DNA from: Hyphomicrobiales bacterium
GTDB lineage: Bacteria > Pseudomonadota > Alphaproteobacteria > Rhizobiales > Rhizobiaceae
NCBI GenBank assembly: GCA_900467185.1
Contig: UBPA01000021.1
Span: 62,001-126,000 of the forward strand
DNA length: 64,000 nt
Direction of reading: 5' to 3'
Below, one piece after another: positions 38,368 through 46,813 of this stretch; position 1 is the stretch's first letter, and each line of letters starts with the position of its first letter. Below the pieces are notes generated by a model. The model worked only from the letters and a program-made list of their open reading frames with translations, did no database searches and was not told the DNA's origin. The translations under genes and the position numbers were made by a program.

Positions 38368-39333
38368 CTATGCTGCTTTCGTGTCTTCGATCGCCGCGCG
38401 AGTTGTCTCGGCGATCCTTTCAAGCCAGTCGTCTCCCAACGACCAGCCCGACAATTGCGCGGCGACCAACAGGGCGCCGCCAATAGGGGGCAGGATCGGG
38501 GCGGCCGGAGCCTTGCCGATGCGATGCTGCAGACGATCGAGAAGCACGGTGCTGCGGAAAGTCCCACCGGCGTAGCTCCAGCCGGTTTCGGTCGCGCAGT
38601 GGGCCCCGATGGCTTGATGGTGTTTGGCAAGCTCGGCCGCCGCCAGGTCCAGCAAAGACAGAGCTGAGGGATCGCCCTCCTGCGCCGCGCGGTCCACGAG
38701 CGACGACAGCGAAGCCACGCCAGCTCGCGGCGAAGGCAGCGAGGTTACCCAGCCTGCGAGGCTGTTCATGGCGTCGGAGCGGTCGAGCTCGAGACGACCG
38801 AAAACGAGCTCTACCAGCACGGTTGGCGGCGCCCGCCCGTCGAGGCTCTGGCTGATCATGTTCAGCGCCCGACGCCCGATCCAGTAGCTGCTGCCTTCGT
38901 CGCCGATCATGTCTCCCCATCCCCCGGAGCGGGCGGGTTGGTCGAGTGCGTTGCGTGCCCAGGCCATTGAACCCGTTCCCGACAGCAGGAGAATTCCCGG
39001 TCTGCCTGCGAAAGCACCTCGATGCGCAGCATCGACGTCATTGAGAACGATCGTCGGCACATTCGGAAACACGCTGGTGATGACCTCCTCCTGCTGACGG
39101 GAAAGCTCTGCGACTTCACCATAGGCGGGGAGGGCGGCTGCAACGGCCGAGAGGTCGGCTTCCTCGCGGAAGCGCTCGGTGCATTCCCGAAGGTTCGCGC
39201 TCCATTGCGAATTGTCCATGGGGTTGACGCCGGTGCCGATTTCCAGCCGCAAGATCTGGCCGCGACAATCGGCAAGCGCCACGATGGTCTTGCTTCCTCC
39301 TCCGTCGATCCCCAGGATCAGGCCAGACCTCAT
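38368..39333 (-). CDS. BadF/BadG-family ATPase, N-acetylhexosamine kinase-like
   Basis: A 321-residue ASKHA-fold kinase with the phosphate-1 motif LGIDGGGSKTIVAL, the LLSGTGSMAWA loop and GGWGDMIGDEGSSYWIGRRAL. The latter is highly characteristic of GlcNAc-kinase-like BadF proteins. It probably phosphorylates an imported hexosamine at C6. It lies directly between the DeoR regulator (ATGA overlap) and the binding protein, so it is part of the same transcript. Whether it uses galactosamine, N-acetylgalactosamine or another sugar is inferred from the downstream AgaS- and GatZ-like genes. Confidence 0.85.
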   Translation of the reverse strand: MRSGLILGIDGGGSKTIVALADCRGQILRLEIGTGVNPMDNSQWSANLRECTERFREEADLSAVAAALPAYGEVAELSRQQEEVITSVFPNVPTIVLNDVDAAHRGAFAGRPGILLLSGTGSMAWARNALDQPARSGGWGDMIGDEGSSYWIGRRALNMISQSLDGRAPPTVLVELVFGRLELDRSDAMNSLAGWVTSLPSPRAGVASLSSLVDRAAQEGDPSALSLLDLAAAELAKHHQAIGAHCATETGWSYAGGTFRSTVLLDRLQHRIGKAPAAPILPPIGGALLVAAQLSGWSLGDDWLERIAETTRAAIEDTKAA

Positions 39334-40124
39334 CGCTGTGCTCCGGCCGAAGCAAATGTCGTCTCGACTGCCATATCGGCGAGGATCGTCCGCCATTCGG
39401 ACGAGACGTCCGTATCCGTGATGAGCTTTGCGCAGGCGAGGGGAGCAACCTTGTAGGTCGCCATCGTTCCAAGTTTCGACGCGTCCGCCAGCACGTAGGT
39501 ATTGGCCGAGCGGGTCAGCATATGGCGGTTCAAGCTCGCCTCCGCACTGTCTACGCTGTAGATCGCACCATCGGAACTGACGGCGCTTGCACCAAGAAAC
39601 AGCTGGTCGAACCAGAGGGTTTCAAGCATGGCTTCTGCCTGCGGACCGACGAGCGACGCGTTCTCGCTACGGAGCTGACCTCCCAGAAGGGTGATCTCCA
39701 GCGTCGGGACGTTCATGAACTCCTGGGCGACGATCAGTCCGTTTGTAAAGATGCGCAAAGGCATGGGGTTGATCCGGATGAGACGGGCCAATTGAAGAAC
39801 CGTCGTCCCCGCGTCGAGAAATACCGACGTTCGGGGCGAAAGAAGCTCGAACGCGGCGTTTGCAATGGCGCGCTTGGCGGCAAGGTTGCGTTTCTCGCGC
39901 TCTTGGAAAACGAGCTCGACCGAAGATCCTTCGACGATCCGCGCTCCTCCATGGACACGATCAATGACCCCGCTTTGTTCGAGGATCTGCAGGTCCCGAC
40001 GGATTGTGGGAAGGGATGCGCCAACGGCGTCGGCGATGTCCTGGATGGTCGAGAATCCGCTGGCATAGAGGTGACTTCTGATCGCGTCCAGTCGATCCGT
40101 CTTGATCACCGTGTTCTGGCTCAT
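39330..40124 (-). CDS. DeoR-family transcriptional regulator
   Basis: A 264-residue regulator with the N-terminal DeoR winged HTH (about 8-60: IQDIADAVGASLPTIRRDLQ, then SGVIDRVHGGA) and the sugar-phosphate-binding C-terminal domain (FLDAGTTVLQLARLI, LLGGQLRSENASLVGPQAE, YVLADASKLG). Start ATG 40124 has CGGGAGG before it. It heads the hexosamine operon and is presumably autoregulated through the repeats just upstream, with a phosphorylated sugar as inducer. Confidence 0.9.
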   Translation of the reverse strand: MSQNTVIKTDRLDAIRSHLYASGFSTIQDIADAVGASLPTIRRDLQILEQSGVIDRVHGGARIVEGSSVELVFQEREKRNLAAKRAIANAAFELLSPRTSVFLDAGTTVLQLARLIRINPMPLRIFTNGLIVAQEFMNVPTLEITLLGGQLRSENASLVGPQAEAMLETLWFDQLFLGASAVSSDGAIYSVDSAEASLNRHMLTRSANTYVLADASKLGTMATYKVAPLACAKLITDTDVSSEWRTILADMAVETTFASAGAQR

Positions 40125-40186
40125 TGTAGCCTCCCGAAACCTCGCCCACGGAAAAGTCGCACCACAGACGATCAGAGTCAATCATG

Positions 40187-40230
40187 TTTTTGATCTATTT
40201 TGATCTTATAGAGGGGAATTATGATCAAGA
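40187..40230. promoter_or_regulatory. candidate DeoR operator repeats
   Basis: TTTTTGATC at 40187-40195 and TTTTGATC at 40198-40205 are direct repeats about one helical turn apart. An inverted copy, TGATCAAGAA, lies at about 40222-40231. Repeated TTTTGATC-like boxes are the form often seen for DeoR-family sites. They lie 60-110 bases before the DeoR start codon. Confidence 0.5.
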
Positions 40231-40281
40231 AATTTCGTGAGGTGCCGCTGACCGTATGGTTGGCGGCACCTTGTGGATCGA

Positions 40282-41598
40282 TCAACGATAGGATGGCAGT
40301 AGATCGCCATGCCCCTCGATCAGGTCATCGACGAGGTGCCAGATCTGATCGGGCGAGAGCTCTGCTGCAGTATGCGGATCAAGCAGCGCAGCCTGATAGA
40401 TGCGGTCACGCTTCTTCGTCAGCGCAGCCTCGACCGTCAGCTCCTGAACGGAAACGCTGAGCCTCATCACGGCGGCCAGCTGCGTCGGGATCCGACCGAT
40501 ACGAGTCGGCTGGACCCCATTCCGGTCAACAAGGCAGGGAACTTCGACGATACATTCGGGAGGCAGGTTCTCGATCAGGCCGTTGTTCGGCACGTTGCCG
40601 TACACGAGAGCCGGACTGCCTGAGGTCACGGCGTGAACGATGCCGGCCGCATATTCGTTGCTCCGACAGACCTCGAGCGGTTTTCCGCCCTCGAGATCCT
40701 TGCGAAGCGTATGCCACTCGGCGATCTGCTGTTCGCAGCGGCGAATGTATTCGTCGAGGGGTATGTTGAGTTGACCAACAAGTTCGGGCCTGCGTTCCTT
40801 GATGTACCAGGATGTATATTCGGAGAAATGTTCGCTGGATTCCGTGACGAAGTAGCCAAGCCGCTTGAGCGCATCGAAGCGAACCAGATCATCGAAAGGA
40901 ACTTTACCCGTCTCGGCCAAGGCGTTAAGCCGCGGATAGAGATCCTCCCGACGCCCGTCGCTGTGCCTTTTTTCATACTTCAGGAAGAAGGCGACATGGT
41001 TGATGCCCGCTGAGACATAATCAATGTCGGAGACGTCTTCACCGAGAGCGGCCGCAAGGTGGGCGGCGGTGTGCTGGACGCTATGGCACAATCCGATGGT
41101 GCGGATCGAAGGCGAGAGTTGCTTGACCGCCCAACAGTTGATGGCCATGGGGTTGACGTACTGCATCAGCAACGCATCCGGGCATACATCTTCCATATCC
41201 CGGCAGATGGCCTCGAGCACGGGAATCGTTCGGAGCCCGCGGAAAATGCCGCCGATACCGAGCGTGTCGGCAATCGTCTGGCGGAGCCCATACTTCTTCG
41301 GGATCTTGAAATCCGTGACCGTGGCTGGCTTGTAGCCGCCGACCTGCATCATGAGAATGACGAAATCGGACCCACGCAGAGCAGAGCGCCGGTCGAGCGT
41401 GGCTTCGATGCGAACATCGCTGAGATTCAGCGTTTGACAGATGCGCTGCGCCACGATCTCCGAAGTCTTTAGGCGCTCGGCATCGATATCGAACAGGCTG
41501 ATGACGTAGCTCTCTTGCGAAGCCGTCGAGAGGACGTCCCCCAGGATGTTCTGAGCAAACACGGTGCTTCCCGCACCGATCAGGCAAATCTTCGGCAT
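40282..41598 (-). CDS. melA: GH4 family alpha-galactosidase (MelA-like)
   Basis: A 438-residue NAD- and metal-dependent glycosidase of GH4. The N-terminal Rossmann motif is CLIGAGSTVFAQNILGD. The metal ligands appear in IGLCHSVQ (Cys) and GINHVAFF (His), and other family segments are YVNPMAINCWA and ESSEHFSEY. These enzymes act by oxidation at C3, with Mn and NAD. The start ATG 41598 follows GAGGAGG, so the GTG just before it is rejected. It is divergent from an AraC-type gene, the usual MelR-melA arrangement. It would release alpha-linked galactose or galactosamine for the adjacent operon. Confidence 0.9.
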   Translation of the reverse strand: MPKICLIGAGSTVFAQNILGDVLSTASQESYVISLFDIDAERLKTSEIVAQRICQTLNLSDVRIEATLDRRSALRGSDFVILMMQVGGYKPATVTDFKIPKKYGLRQTIADTLGIGGIFRGLRTIPVLEAICRDMEDVCPDALLMQYVNPMAINCWAVKQLSPSIRTIGLCHSVQHTAAHLAAALGEDVSDIDYVSAGINHVAFFLKYEKRHSDGRREDLYPRLNALAETGKVPFDDLVRFDALKRLGYFVTESSEHFSEYTSWYIKERRPELVGQLNIPLDEYIRRCEQQIAEWHTLRKDLEGGKPLEVCRSNEYAAGIVHAVTSGSPALVYGNVPNNGLIENLPPECIVEVPCLVDRNGVQPTRIGRIPTQLAAVMRLSVSVQELTVEAALTKKRDRIYQAALLDPHTAAELSPDQIWHLVDDLIEGHGDLLPSYR

Positions 41599-41611
41599 CA
41601 CGGCCTCCTCA

Positions 41612-41645
41612 TGGCATTGTTCGTGCCATAGTTTGGCATTGCGAA
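41612..41645. promoter_or_regulatory. candidate AraC-type operator in the melA / araC divergent region
   Basis: TGGCATTG occurs as a direct repeat at 41612-41619 and 41634-41641, 22 bp apart, and the first copy is also half of the inverted repeat TGGCA-N7-TGCCA (41612-41628). Direct repeats with two-turn spacing are typical of AraC/MelR-type sites. Confidence 0.55.
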
Positions 41646-41711
41646 TTTAGGACTTCTTCCCGATATGAGGTTTTTTATTCCCGGATCGAAGCGCAACCGA
41701 AGGAGATCAAT

Positions 41712-42548
41712 ATGTCGGATGCGGAAAATCTGTCGTTGCCGGCACGCGACTTCTTCGTAGAGCGAATCATCGCCAATACGATGATTGGCGCTCACTGGCA
41801 CGACCACGTCGAACTCAACATCATGCTCGACGGCGGCATGACCTACCTCTTCGACGGAAGGCAGGAACATGTCGAGCCGGGGCGGCTCGCTCTATTCTGG
41901 GCTGCGATACCTCATCAAACCATCGTCGTGACACCGGGCGCATCTCTCATCTGTATCTACTTGCCCCTCGCCGATTTCCTGGCGCTCCCTTTACCCGAGG
42001 CGTCCCGGCGCGGGTTGATGCAAGGCGATTTCGTCACAGAGGCAGTCAAGCGTCCCGTGACACCGGTCGTTGCCGAGCAATGGCACAGCGAGTGGCAGAC
42101 GGGCGACACGCAGCGGCGTCAGATCGTCAGCGATGAGGTGAAGCTCTCCGTGCGACGGCTCTTTCTCGACCGCGCGACCGACCGCGGCCATGTTGTCAGC
42201 AACCGGCATCCGCTTAGTCCCGCACTGCGTCACGCACAGCTCCTGACCCAAATTATCAACGTTCATTTCGCGGAGTCCCTTACCCTTGGAACCATCGGGG
42301 ACATGGCGGGGCTTCATCCAACGACTGCAAACCGGGCTTTCGGGGACGTTTTGGGCATTTCCGTCATTGAGTACCTGACACGCTATCGATTGTCGCGAGC
42401 GATGCAGCAGCTAACCGGAACGGACGATGCGCTGATCAAGGTCGTGATGGATTGCGGTTTCGGTTCGACCGCACGATTCTATCAGGTCTTCAAAGACCGA
42501 ACAGGAAAGACGCCTCGTCAGTTCCGACAGATGATGCGCCGCGGGTAA
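41712..42548 (+). CDS. AraC-family regulator, probably of the alpha-galactosidase gene
   Basis: A 278-residue AraC regulator with an N-terminal cupin sensory domain (about 20-110; HWHDHVELNIMLDGG) and a C-terminal double HTH (about 180-275; LGTIGDMAGLHPTTANRAFG, then DCGFGSTARFYQVFKDRTGK). The second HTH matches the family signature closely. It is divergent from melA with a 110-base shared promoter region containing TGGCATTG repeats. By analogy to MelR it probably activates melA in the presence of its substrate; this is inference. Confidence 0.87.
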   Translation: MSDAENLSLPARDFFVERIIANTMIGAHWHDHVELNIMLDGGMTYLFDGRQEHVEPGRLALFWAAIPHQTIVVTPGASLICIYLPLADFLALPLPEASRRGLMQGDFVTEAVKRPVTPVVAEQWHSEWQTGDTQRRQIVSDEVKLSVRRLFLDRATDRGHVVSNRHPLSPALRHAQLLTQIINVHFAESLTLGTIGDMAGLHPTTANRAFGDVLGISVIEYLTRYRLSRAMQQLTGTDDALIKVVMDCGFGSTARFYQVFKDRTGKTPRQFRQMMRRG

Positions 42549-42768
42549 GGCAACCGCGATAGCCTGTTTCTCGGTCATTGTTGGCAAGGAGACCTTGGTC
42601 CTCTCAGGCGCACCATCGAGGCGTACAAAGCTAAAGAACGTCAGCTGGTGAATACCGAAGCAGAACTTATGGTTCAGTCTTATCGGACCAGAACGCAGAA
42701 TTCACTCCCAAGATGACCGTTTAGGCGAAATCACTCGGTATTTTGCCTAGCCGCTCGAGCTGCGTCTA
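42549..42768. other. non-coding gap before a binding-protein remnant
   Basis: No gene seen. The 5' part of the truncated binding-protein gene that begins at about 42769 is absent here. Confidence 0.5.
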
Positions 42769-43375
42769 CCTGGCGTTGAAAAGGCGAACGAAGCCGGCAT
42801 CCCCGTCATTCCTCTCGGCATCCAGTCGGCGGGTGGCAAATACACGTTCGTCGGCTCCAAGAACGTCGACGCCGGCCGACTGCAGGGCGAGTACATGAAG
42901 GAGCATCTGCCGAAAGATGCCAAGATCCTCTATCTCGAGGGTACCCCCGGCCTTTTGCATACCCAGGAGCGTAAGAAGGGTTTTGAGAAAGCGCTCGGCC
43001 GTTCGGACGTCACCACGCTTGCCAGCCTTTCCGCCAACTACGATCGCGCCGAAGGCATGAAGGTGACGGAAGACTGGATCCAGAGCTTCTCGAAGTTCGA
43101 CGCGATTGTCGCAGCCAACGATCAGATGGCTCTTGGCGCGTTGGAGGCGCTTCAGGGCGCGGATCGTCTGAAAGGCGTCATGATCTCCGGCGTAGATGGC
43201 ACGGCTGATGCGCTGAACGCCATCAAAACCGGGACCATGTCCCAGACCATCTTCCAGGATGCCGCGGGCCAGGCAAAGGCTGATTTCGACGTCGTCGCGG
43301 GCATCAAGAAGGGCGAGGTGGCTCCGGCAGAGAGCCTGGTGCCATTCGCGTCGATTACAGAAGACAATGCCGCAA
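42769..43375 (+). pseudogene. periplasmic sugar-binding protein remnant (RbsB/inositol-type)
   Basis: From LPGVEKANEAGIPVIPLGIQ the frame matches the middle and C-terminal lobe of class I sugar-binding proteins, including NVDAGRLQGEYM, FDAIVAANDQMALGALEAL and VMISGVDGTADALNAIKTG. The signal peptide and N-terminal lobe are absent and the preceding DNA is unrelated. Homology ends near ITEDNA; the frame then runs on into about 65 unrelated residues. A short frame after 43376 reads coding-like (VHGISAQVFAEREGEGKSPD) and stops at 43502, origin unknown. Confidence 0.75.
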
Positions 43376-43599
43376 CGGAACCGCCGTTGAGCTCACGGCG
43401 GTTCATGGAATCTCCGCTCAAGTGTTTGCGGAGCGGGAAGGTGAGGGAAAGTCACCCGATGCTGAAACCGTCGTCAGGATTGCCCGCGCCCTCTTCATGT
43501 AAGCAAATGGGGCCCCGGTCGGCTGGCCGGCTAACCTGTGTGGAGCGACACGCAGAAAAATCAATCAACTAAAACCTTGAGATTGGACGGGAAAGGTTA

Positions 43600-43643
43600 A
43601 GGGTGACAAGACCGACACCCGGCCCCACGACGGAGCCGGGGCC
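43600..43643 (-). terminator. possible terminator of the hydrolase-GST-SDR operon
   Basis: Two inverted repeats follow the operon on the minus strand: GGCCCC-N11-GGGGCC (43621-43643) and GGGTG/CACCC ending near 43600. Neither has a clear T-tract, so this is weak. Confidence 0.3.
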
Positions 43644-43650
43644 AGCGGGA

Positions 43651-44247
43651 TTATGCCTTCGCCACGAACTCCTGGGCGGTGATCGCGTTGGCGTAGAAAG
43701 GTGCGATCTCCGAAACGAAGTCGTTCTGTTGCTTGCGGGTATATCCGGCTGACGCGTCGTAGATGACGTTGGTGTGGTAGCCGAGGTCATGGGCATTGCG
43801 CATCGAGGACTCGACGCACTGGCGCAGCGAGAAGCCGGCGAGGTAGATATCGAAAATGCCGTTGTTGCGCAGGTAGCCGTCGAGCGTGGTTCCGACGAAG
43901 ACGCTGCTGCCGCCGGCGCGCTCGCGAACAACATGCTCCCCCGCCGCAGGCTCGAAGCCAGGGAAGAAATCGGCCTGCTCGCCCAGGAACGAGCCATAGT
44001 CGTGCATCATTTTGCGCAGGCCATATTTTGCCTCGCCGAGCACCTTGAAGGTCGGCTCGAACTTCAGAGAGGCGTGGATCACGTGCATGCCTCGACGGCG
44101 GGCCTCTTCGAGAATGAGCATCGAATTGGCGATGGCAGTATTGACCTGCTCCCGGTCCTGAAACGCCGGATAGATGCCGCCGGTCGGAGAGAGCCAGTCG
44201 TTGACGTATTCAATCAGGATCAGCGCGGTCTTAGACGGGTCGGTCAT
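43651..44247 (-). CDS. isochorismatase-family cysteine hydrolase
   Basis: A 198-residue protein with the isochorismatase fold. The catalytic cysteine lies in SLRQCVESSMRNAHDLGYHT, a strong family match. The N-terminal strand reads ALILIEYVNDWLSP, where many members have Asp; glutamate occurs in some cysteine-hydrolase subfamilies, so this does not prove inactivity. ATG 44247 follows AAGGAG. It forms an operon with the GST and SDR genes. Substrate unknown: an amide, nicotinamide-like or isochorismate-type compound is typical. Confidence 0.85.
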   Translation of the reverse strand: MTDPSKTALILIEYVNDWLSPTGGIYPAFQDREQVNTAIANSMLILEEARRRGMHVIHASLKFEPTFKVLGEAKYGLRKMMHDYGSFLGEQADFFPGFEPAAGEHVVRERAGGSSVFVGTTLDGYLRNNGIFDIYLAGFSLRQCVESSMRNAHDLGYHTNVIYDASAGYTRKQQNDFVSEIAPFYANAITAQEFVAKA

Positions 44248-44273
44248 AAAATCACTCCTTGAAATACTGGTTG

Positions 44274-44948
44274 TTAAGCCGCGATCATCGCACCTTGCTG
44301 GCGCAGGTGGTCGCGAAACAGGTCGGAATAGGTGTCGATTACGGCGTTCCTGACGCTGGATCGCTCGGCAAGTGCCGCGTGCCACGCCGTCACGCGTGGC
44401 AGGCCAGCAAAGATCGGGTCCGCCACTTGCCGATCGATGATGCCGAAATATCGGAACAGCGGTGCGTAGACCGCATCGACTAGGCCGAAGTCCGCCCCAG
44501 CAAAATACGGGCCATCGCCCAGTTCGGCCTCGATCTTGCTCAGCCGAGCACGGAAGGCGGCTCCCCGGGCGTCGGCGGTCGCCATGTCCTTGGCGTGAAG
44601 GAACTGCCAGCCCTCCGTAAAGGTCTGGGTGGCGAATTCGATCCAGGCGCGGTGCTGGGCGCGCAGCAATGCGTCGTCGGGATACATCGCCTCGCCACCC
44701 TGCGTCTCGTTGAGATATTCGCAGATCGCCACGCTTTCGAAGAGGATCGCATCCTCACCGCTCAGTTGGCGCACCTTCAGCACCGGCACCTTGCCGGTCG
44801 GCGACAGGGCCAGAAACCAATCGGGCTTGTTCGAGAGATCGATGCTGATCCGGTCGAACGCCACCCCCTTCTCGAGGAGAACGATCGCGGCGCGCTGAAC
44901 GAACGGGCACAGCGGGTGGCTGATAAGAGTAAGATCGCTGTCGGTCAT
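44274..44948 (-). CDS. glutathione S-transferase family protein
   Basis: A 224-residue GST. The N-terminal thioredoxin-fold domain (about 1-80) has SHPLCPFVQRAAIVLLEKG, the cis-proline segment GKVPVL and the ESVAICEYL glutathione loop. The C-terminal helical domain (about 90-220) includes FAGADFGLVDAVYAPLF. Its cysteine in CPF suggests an omega- or zeta-like thiol GST. It starts 31 bases after the SDR stop, with another in-frame ATG five codons upstream possible. Likely reductive or conjugating role on a toxic aldehyde or aromatic substrate. Confidence 0.88.
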   Translation of the reverse strand: MTDSDLTLISHPLCPFVQRAAIVLLEKGVAFDRISIDLSNKPDWFLALSPTGKVPVLKVRQLSGEDAILFESVAICEYLNETQGGEAMYPDDALLRAQHRAWIEFATQTFTEGWQFLHAKDMATADARGAAFRARLSKIEAELGDGPYFAGADFGLVDAVYAPLFRYFGIIDRQVADPIFAGLPRVTAWHAALAERSSVRNAVIDTYSDLFRDHLRQQGAMIAA

Positions 44949-44979
44949 GACGGTTTTTCCCATTGAGCCAGATGCAGCA

Positions 44980-45738
44980 TCAAAGCGACTGACCACCCGA
45001 GACATCGAAGGTCGTGCCATTGGCCCAGCCGAAATCGTCGGACAGAATTGCTGCGACCGCGCCGCCGATGTCGTCGGGCTGACCGACGCGGCCGAGCGCG
45101 ATCTTGCTCGCGACGAAGGCATGAGCCTGTTCGTCATCGCGGACCCGACCACCGCCAAAATCTGTGGCGATGGCACCAGGCGCAATGGCGTTGACGCGAA
45201 TCTGCCGCGCGCCGAGTTCCAGCGCCATGAACCGGGTCAGCGTCTCGAGCCCCGCCTTGGCCGCCGCATAAAGCCCGAAGCTGGCCATCGACGTGCGCGT
45301 GAAGCCCGTAGAGACATTAAGGATGCGTCCGCCATCAGCGAGAACCGGTAGCAATGCCTGCGTCAGGAACACCGGTCCGCGCAGGTGCATGTCGATCATC
45401 ATATCGAACTGTTCCTCGCTGGCGTCAGCGACCTGCACGTGGACGACCGCACCGGCGTTGTTGACCAGATAGTCGAACCGGTCGCTGCCGAGGTGGCTCC
45501 GGAGCGTCTCGGCGAAGGATGCGGCGAAGGCCGGGAAGCTGGCTACCTTGGTGACGTCGAGCTCGAGCATCGCCGCCTTTCCGCCCATGGCTTTGATCTC
45601 TTCAACCAGCGCATCGGCTTCCGCCGCGCCCTGCCGATAAGTGCCGACGATGCCGACGCCGCGACGCGCGAGATGCAGCGCCATGCTGCGACCAAGGCCG
45701 CGGTTGGCGCCGGTAATGAGTGCGATCTTCTGAGACAT
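44980..45738 (-). CDS. short-chain dehydrogenase/reductase (SDR)
   Basis: A 252-residue classical SDR: cofactor motif TGANRGLG, YLVNNAGAV, catalytic serine in NVSTGF, the Y-x3-K motif in LYAAAKAGLETL, and the late IAPGAIATDF loop. Start ATG 45738 has AAGGAATG before it. It is the first gene of a three-gene unit, divergent from an AraC-type gene that is its likely regulator. It would oxidise or reduce a carbonyl with NAD(P); substrate unknown. Confidence 0.92.
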   Translation of the reverse strand: MSQKIALITGANRGLGRSMALHLARRGVGIVGTYRQGAAEADALVEEIKAMGGKAAMLELDVTKVASFPAFAASFAETLRSHLGSDRFDYLVNNAGAVVHVQVADASEEQFDMMIDMHLRGPVFLTQALLPVLADGGRILNVSTGFTRTSMASFGLYAAAKAGLETLTRFMALELGARQIRVNAIAPGAIATDFGGGRVRDDEQAHAFVASKIALGRVGQPDDIGGAVAAILSDDFGWANGTTFDVSGGQSL

Positions 45739-45820
45739 GGCTACATTCCTTGTGATTTGGATTGTCGGATGGCACGCCATTGGGGCGCCGCATTCGCTGC
45801 CAGTCGAATAGGCGATCGCT

Positions 45821-46813
45821 ATGTCCGACGCCCCGCCTAATGCTCTCAATTTATTGCCTGATTGTCTCAAGCTCTTTGCAGATGGGAGCAATGGTGTCAT
45901 ACTCCTACAAATGCCCGACAATCTACAGCCCCTTCGCGATATCGCGCTTCGCCACGGGCGGGCCGGAATGACCCTCACGCCAATCCCGCGCTTGGAAATC
46001 GGCGTAGGAGGACAGGCAGCATCAGGAACCTCTCCGTGCCTCTACCGCTCGATGGTCTGCTTTATTCTGCAGGGATCGAAAGAGGTGGTCATCCACGACG
46101 ACCTGTTGCGCTACGACGCGTCCCAATATCTGGTCAGCGCACTCGATCTGCCGTTGAGCGGCCAGATCCATGACGCTGAAGACGGCAGTCCATATGTTTC
46201 GGTTTCGTTGGTCCTTGATGCGGCACTTCTCGCCGAGGTCGCATCGACGATGCCGGCGGTGCGCGATGCGGGCACGCCTGACAGCGGTCTCGCGATCAAT
46301 CCGATGACGGCCCATCTTCGCGACACGCTGCTGCGACTGCTGGCGTTGCTCGACACGCCTGCGGACATCCCGGGGCTTGCGGCGATGGCGGAACGCGAAT
46401 TGCTTTATCGTCTCCTGCAGGGCCCGCAGGGGCGACTGCTGCGCCACATCGCCCGCCCGGAAGGCGCGATCGGCGGTATCCGCCGCGCGGTCGAATGGAT
46501 CCGCGACCACGGCAACAGGCAACTGAGGATCGAGGCTTTATGCGAAGCCGCTGGCATGAGCCGCGCAAGCCTGCATCGACACTTCGTTGCGCTGACTGGA
46601 TTGAGCCCGATCCAGTATCAGAAGCAGCTACGCCTTCAGGAGGCGCGCCAGATGCTGCTCGCTGGCGACCATAGTGCCTCCGACGTCGCCTATGCGGTTG
46701 GCTATGAAAGCGCCTCTCAGTTCAACCGCGAATATCTGCGGCAATTCGGGGCACCGCCCGTCCGCGACGTTCGCAGGATCAGGCAGGCAATTGACAATCG
46801 AATGATCAAATAG
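45821..46813 (+). CDS. AraC-family regulator (AraC_N type)
   Basis: A 330-residue regulator with an N-terminal AraC_N-type sensory domain (about 40-200; SMVCFILQGSKEVVIHDDLL) and a C-terminal double HTH (about 225-320; RIEALCEAAGMSRASLHRHF, then AYAVGYESASQFNREYLRQF). It is divergent from the SDR-GST-hydrolase genes with an 82-base gap, a common pairing for regulators of SDR genes. The inducer is unknown. Its stop is followed by a gap of over 400 bases. Confidence 0.87.
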   Translation: MSDAPPNALNLLPDCLKLFADGSNGVILLQMPDNLQPLRDIALRHGRAGMTLTPIPRLEIGVGGQAASGTSPCLYRSMVCFILQGSKEVVIHDDLLRYDASQYLVSALDLPLSGQIHDAEDGSPYVSVSLVLDAALLAEVASTMPAVRDAGTPDSGLAINPMTAHLRDTLLRLLALLDTPADIPGLAAMAERELLYRLLQGPQGRLLRHIARPEGAIGGIRRAVEWIRDHGNRQLRIEALCEAAGMSRASLHRHFVALTGLSPIQYQKQLRLQEARQMLLAGDHSASDVAYAVGYESASQFNREYLRQFGAPPVRDVRRIRQAIDNRMIK

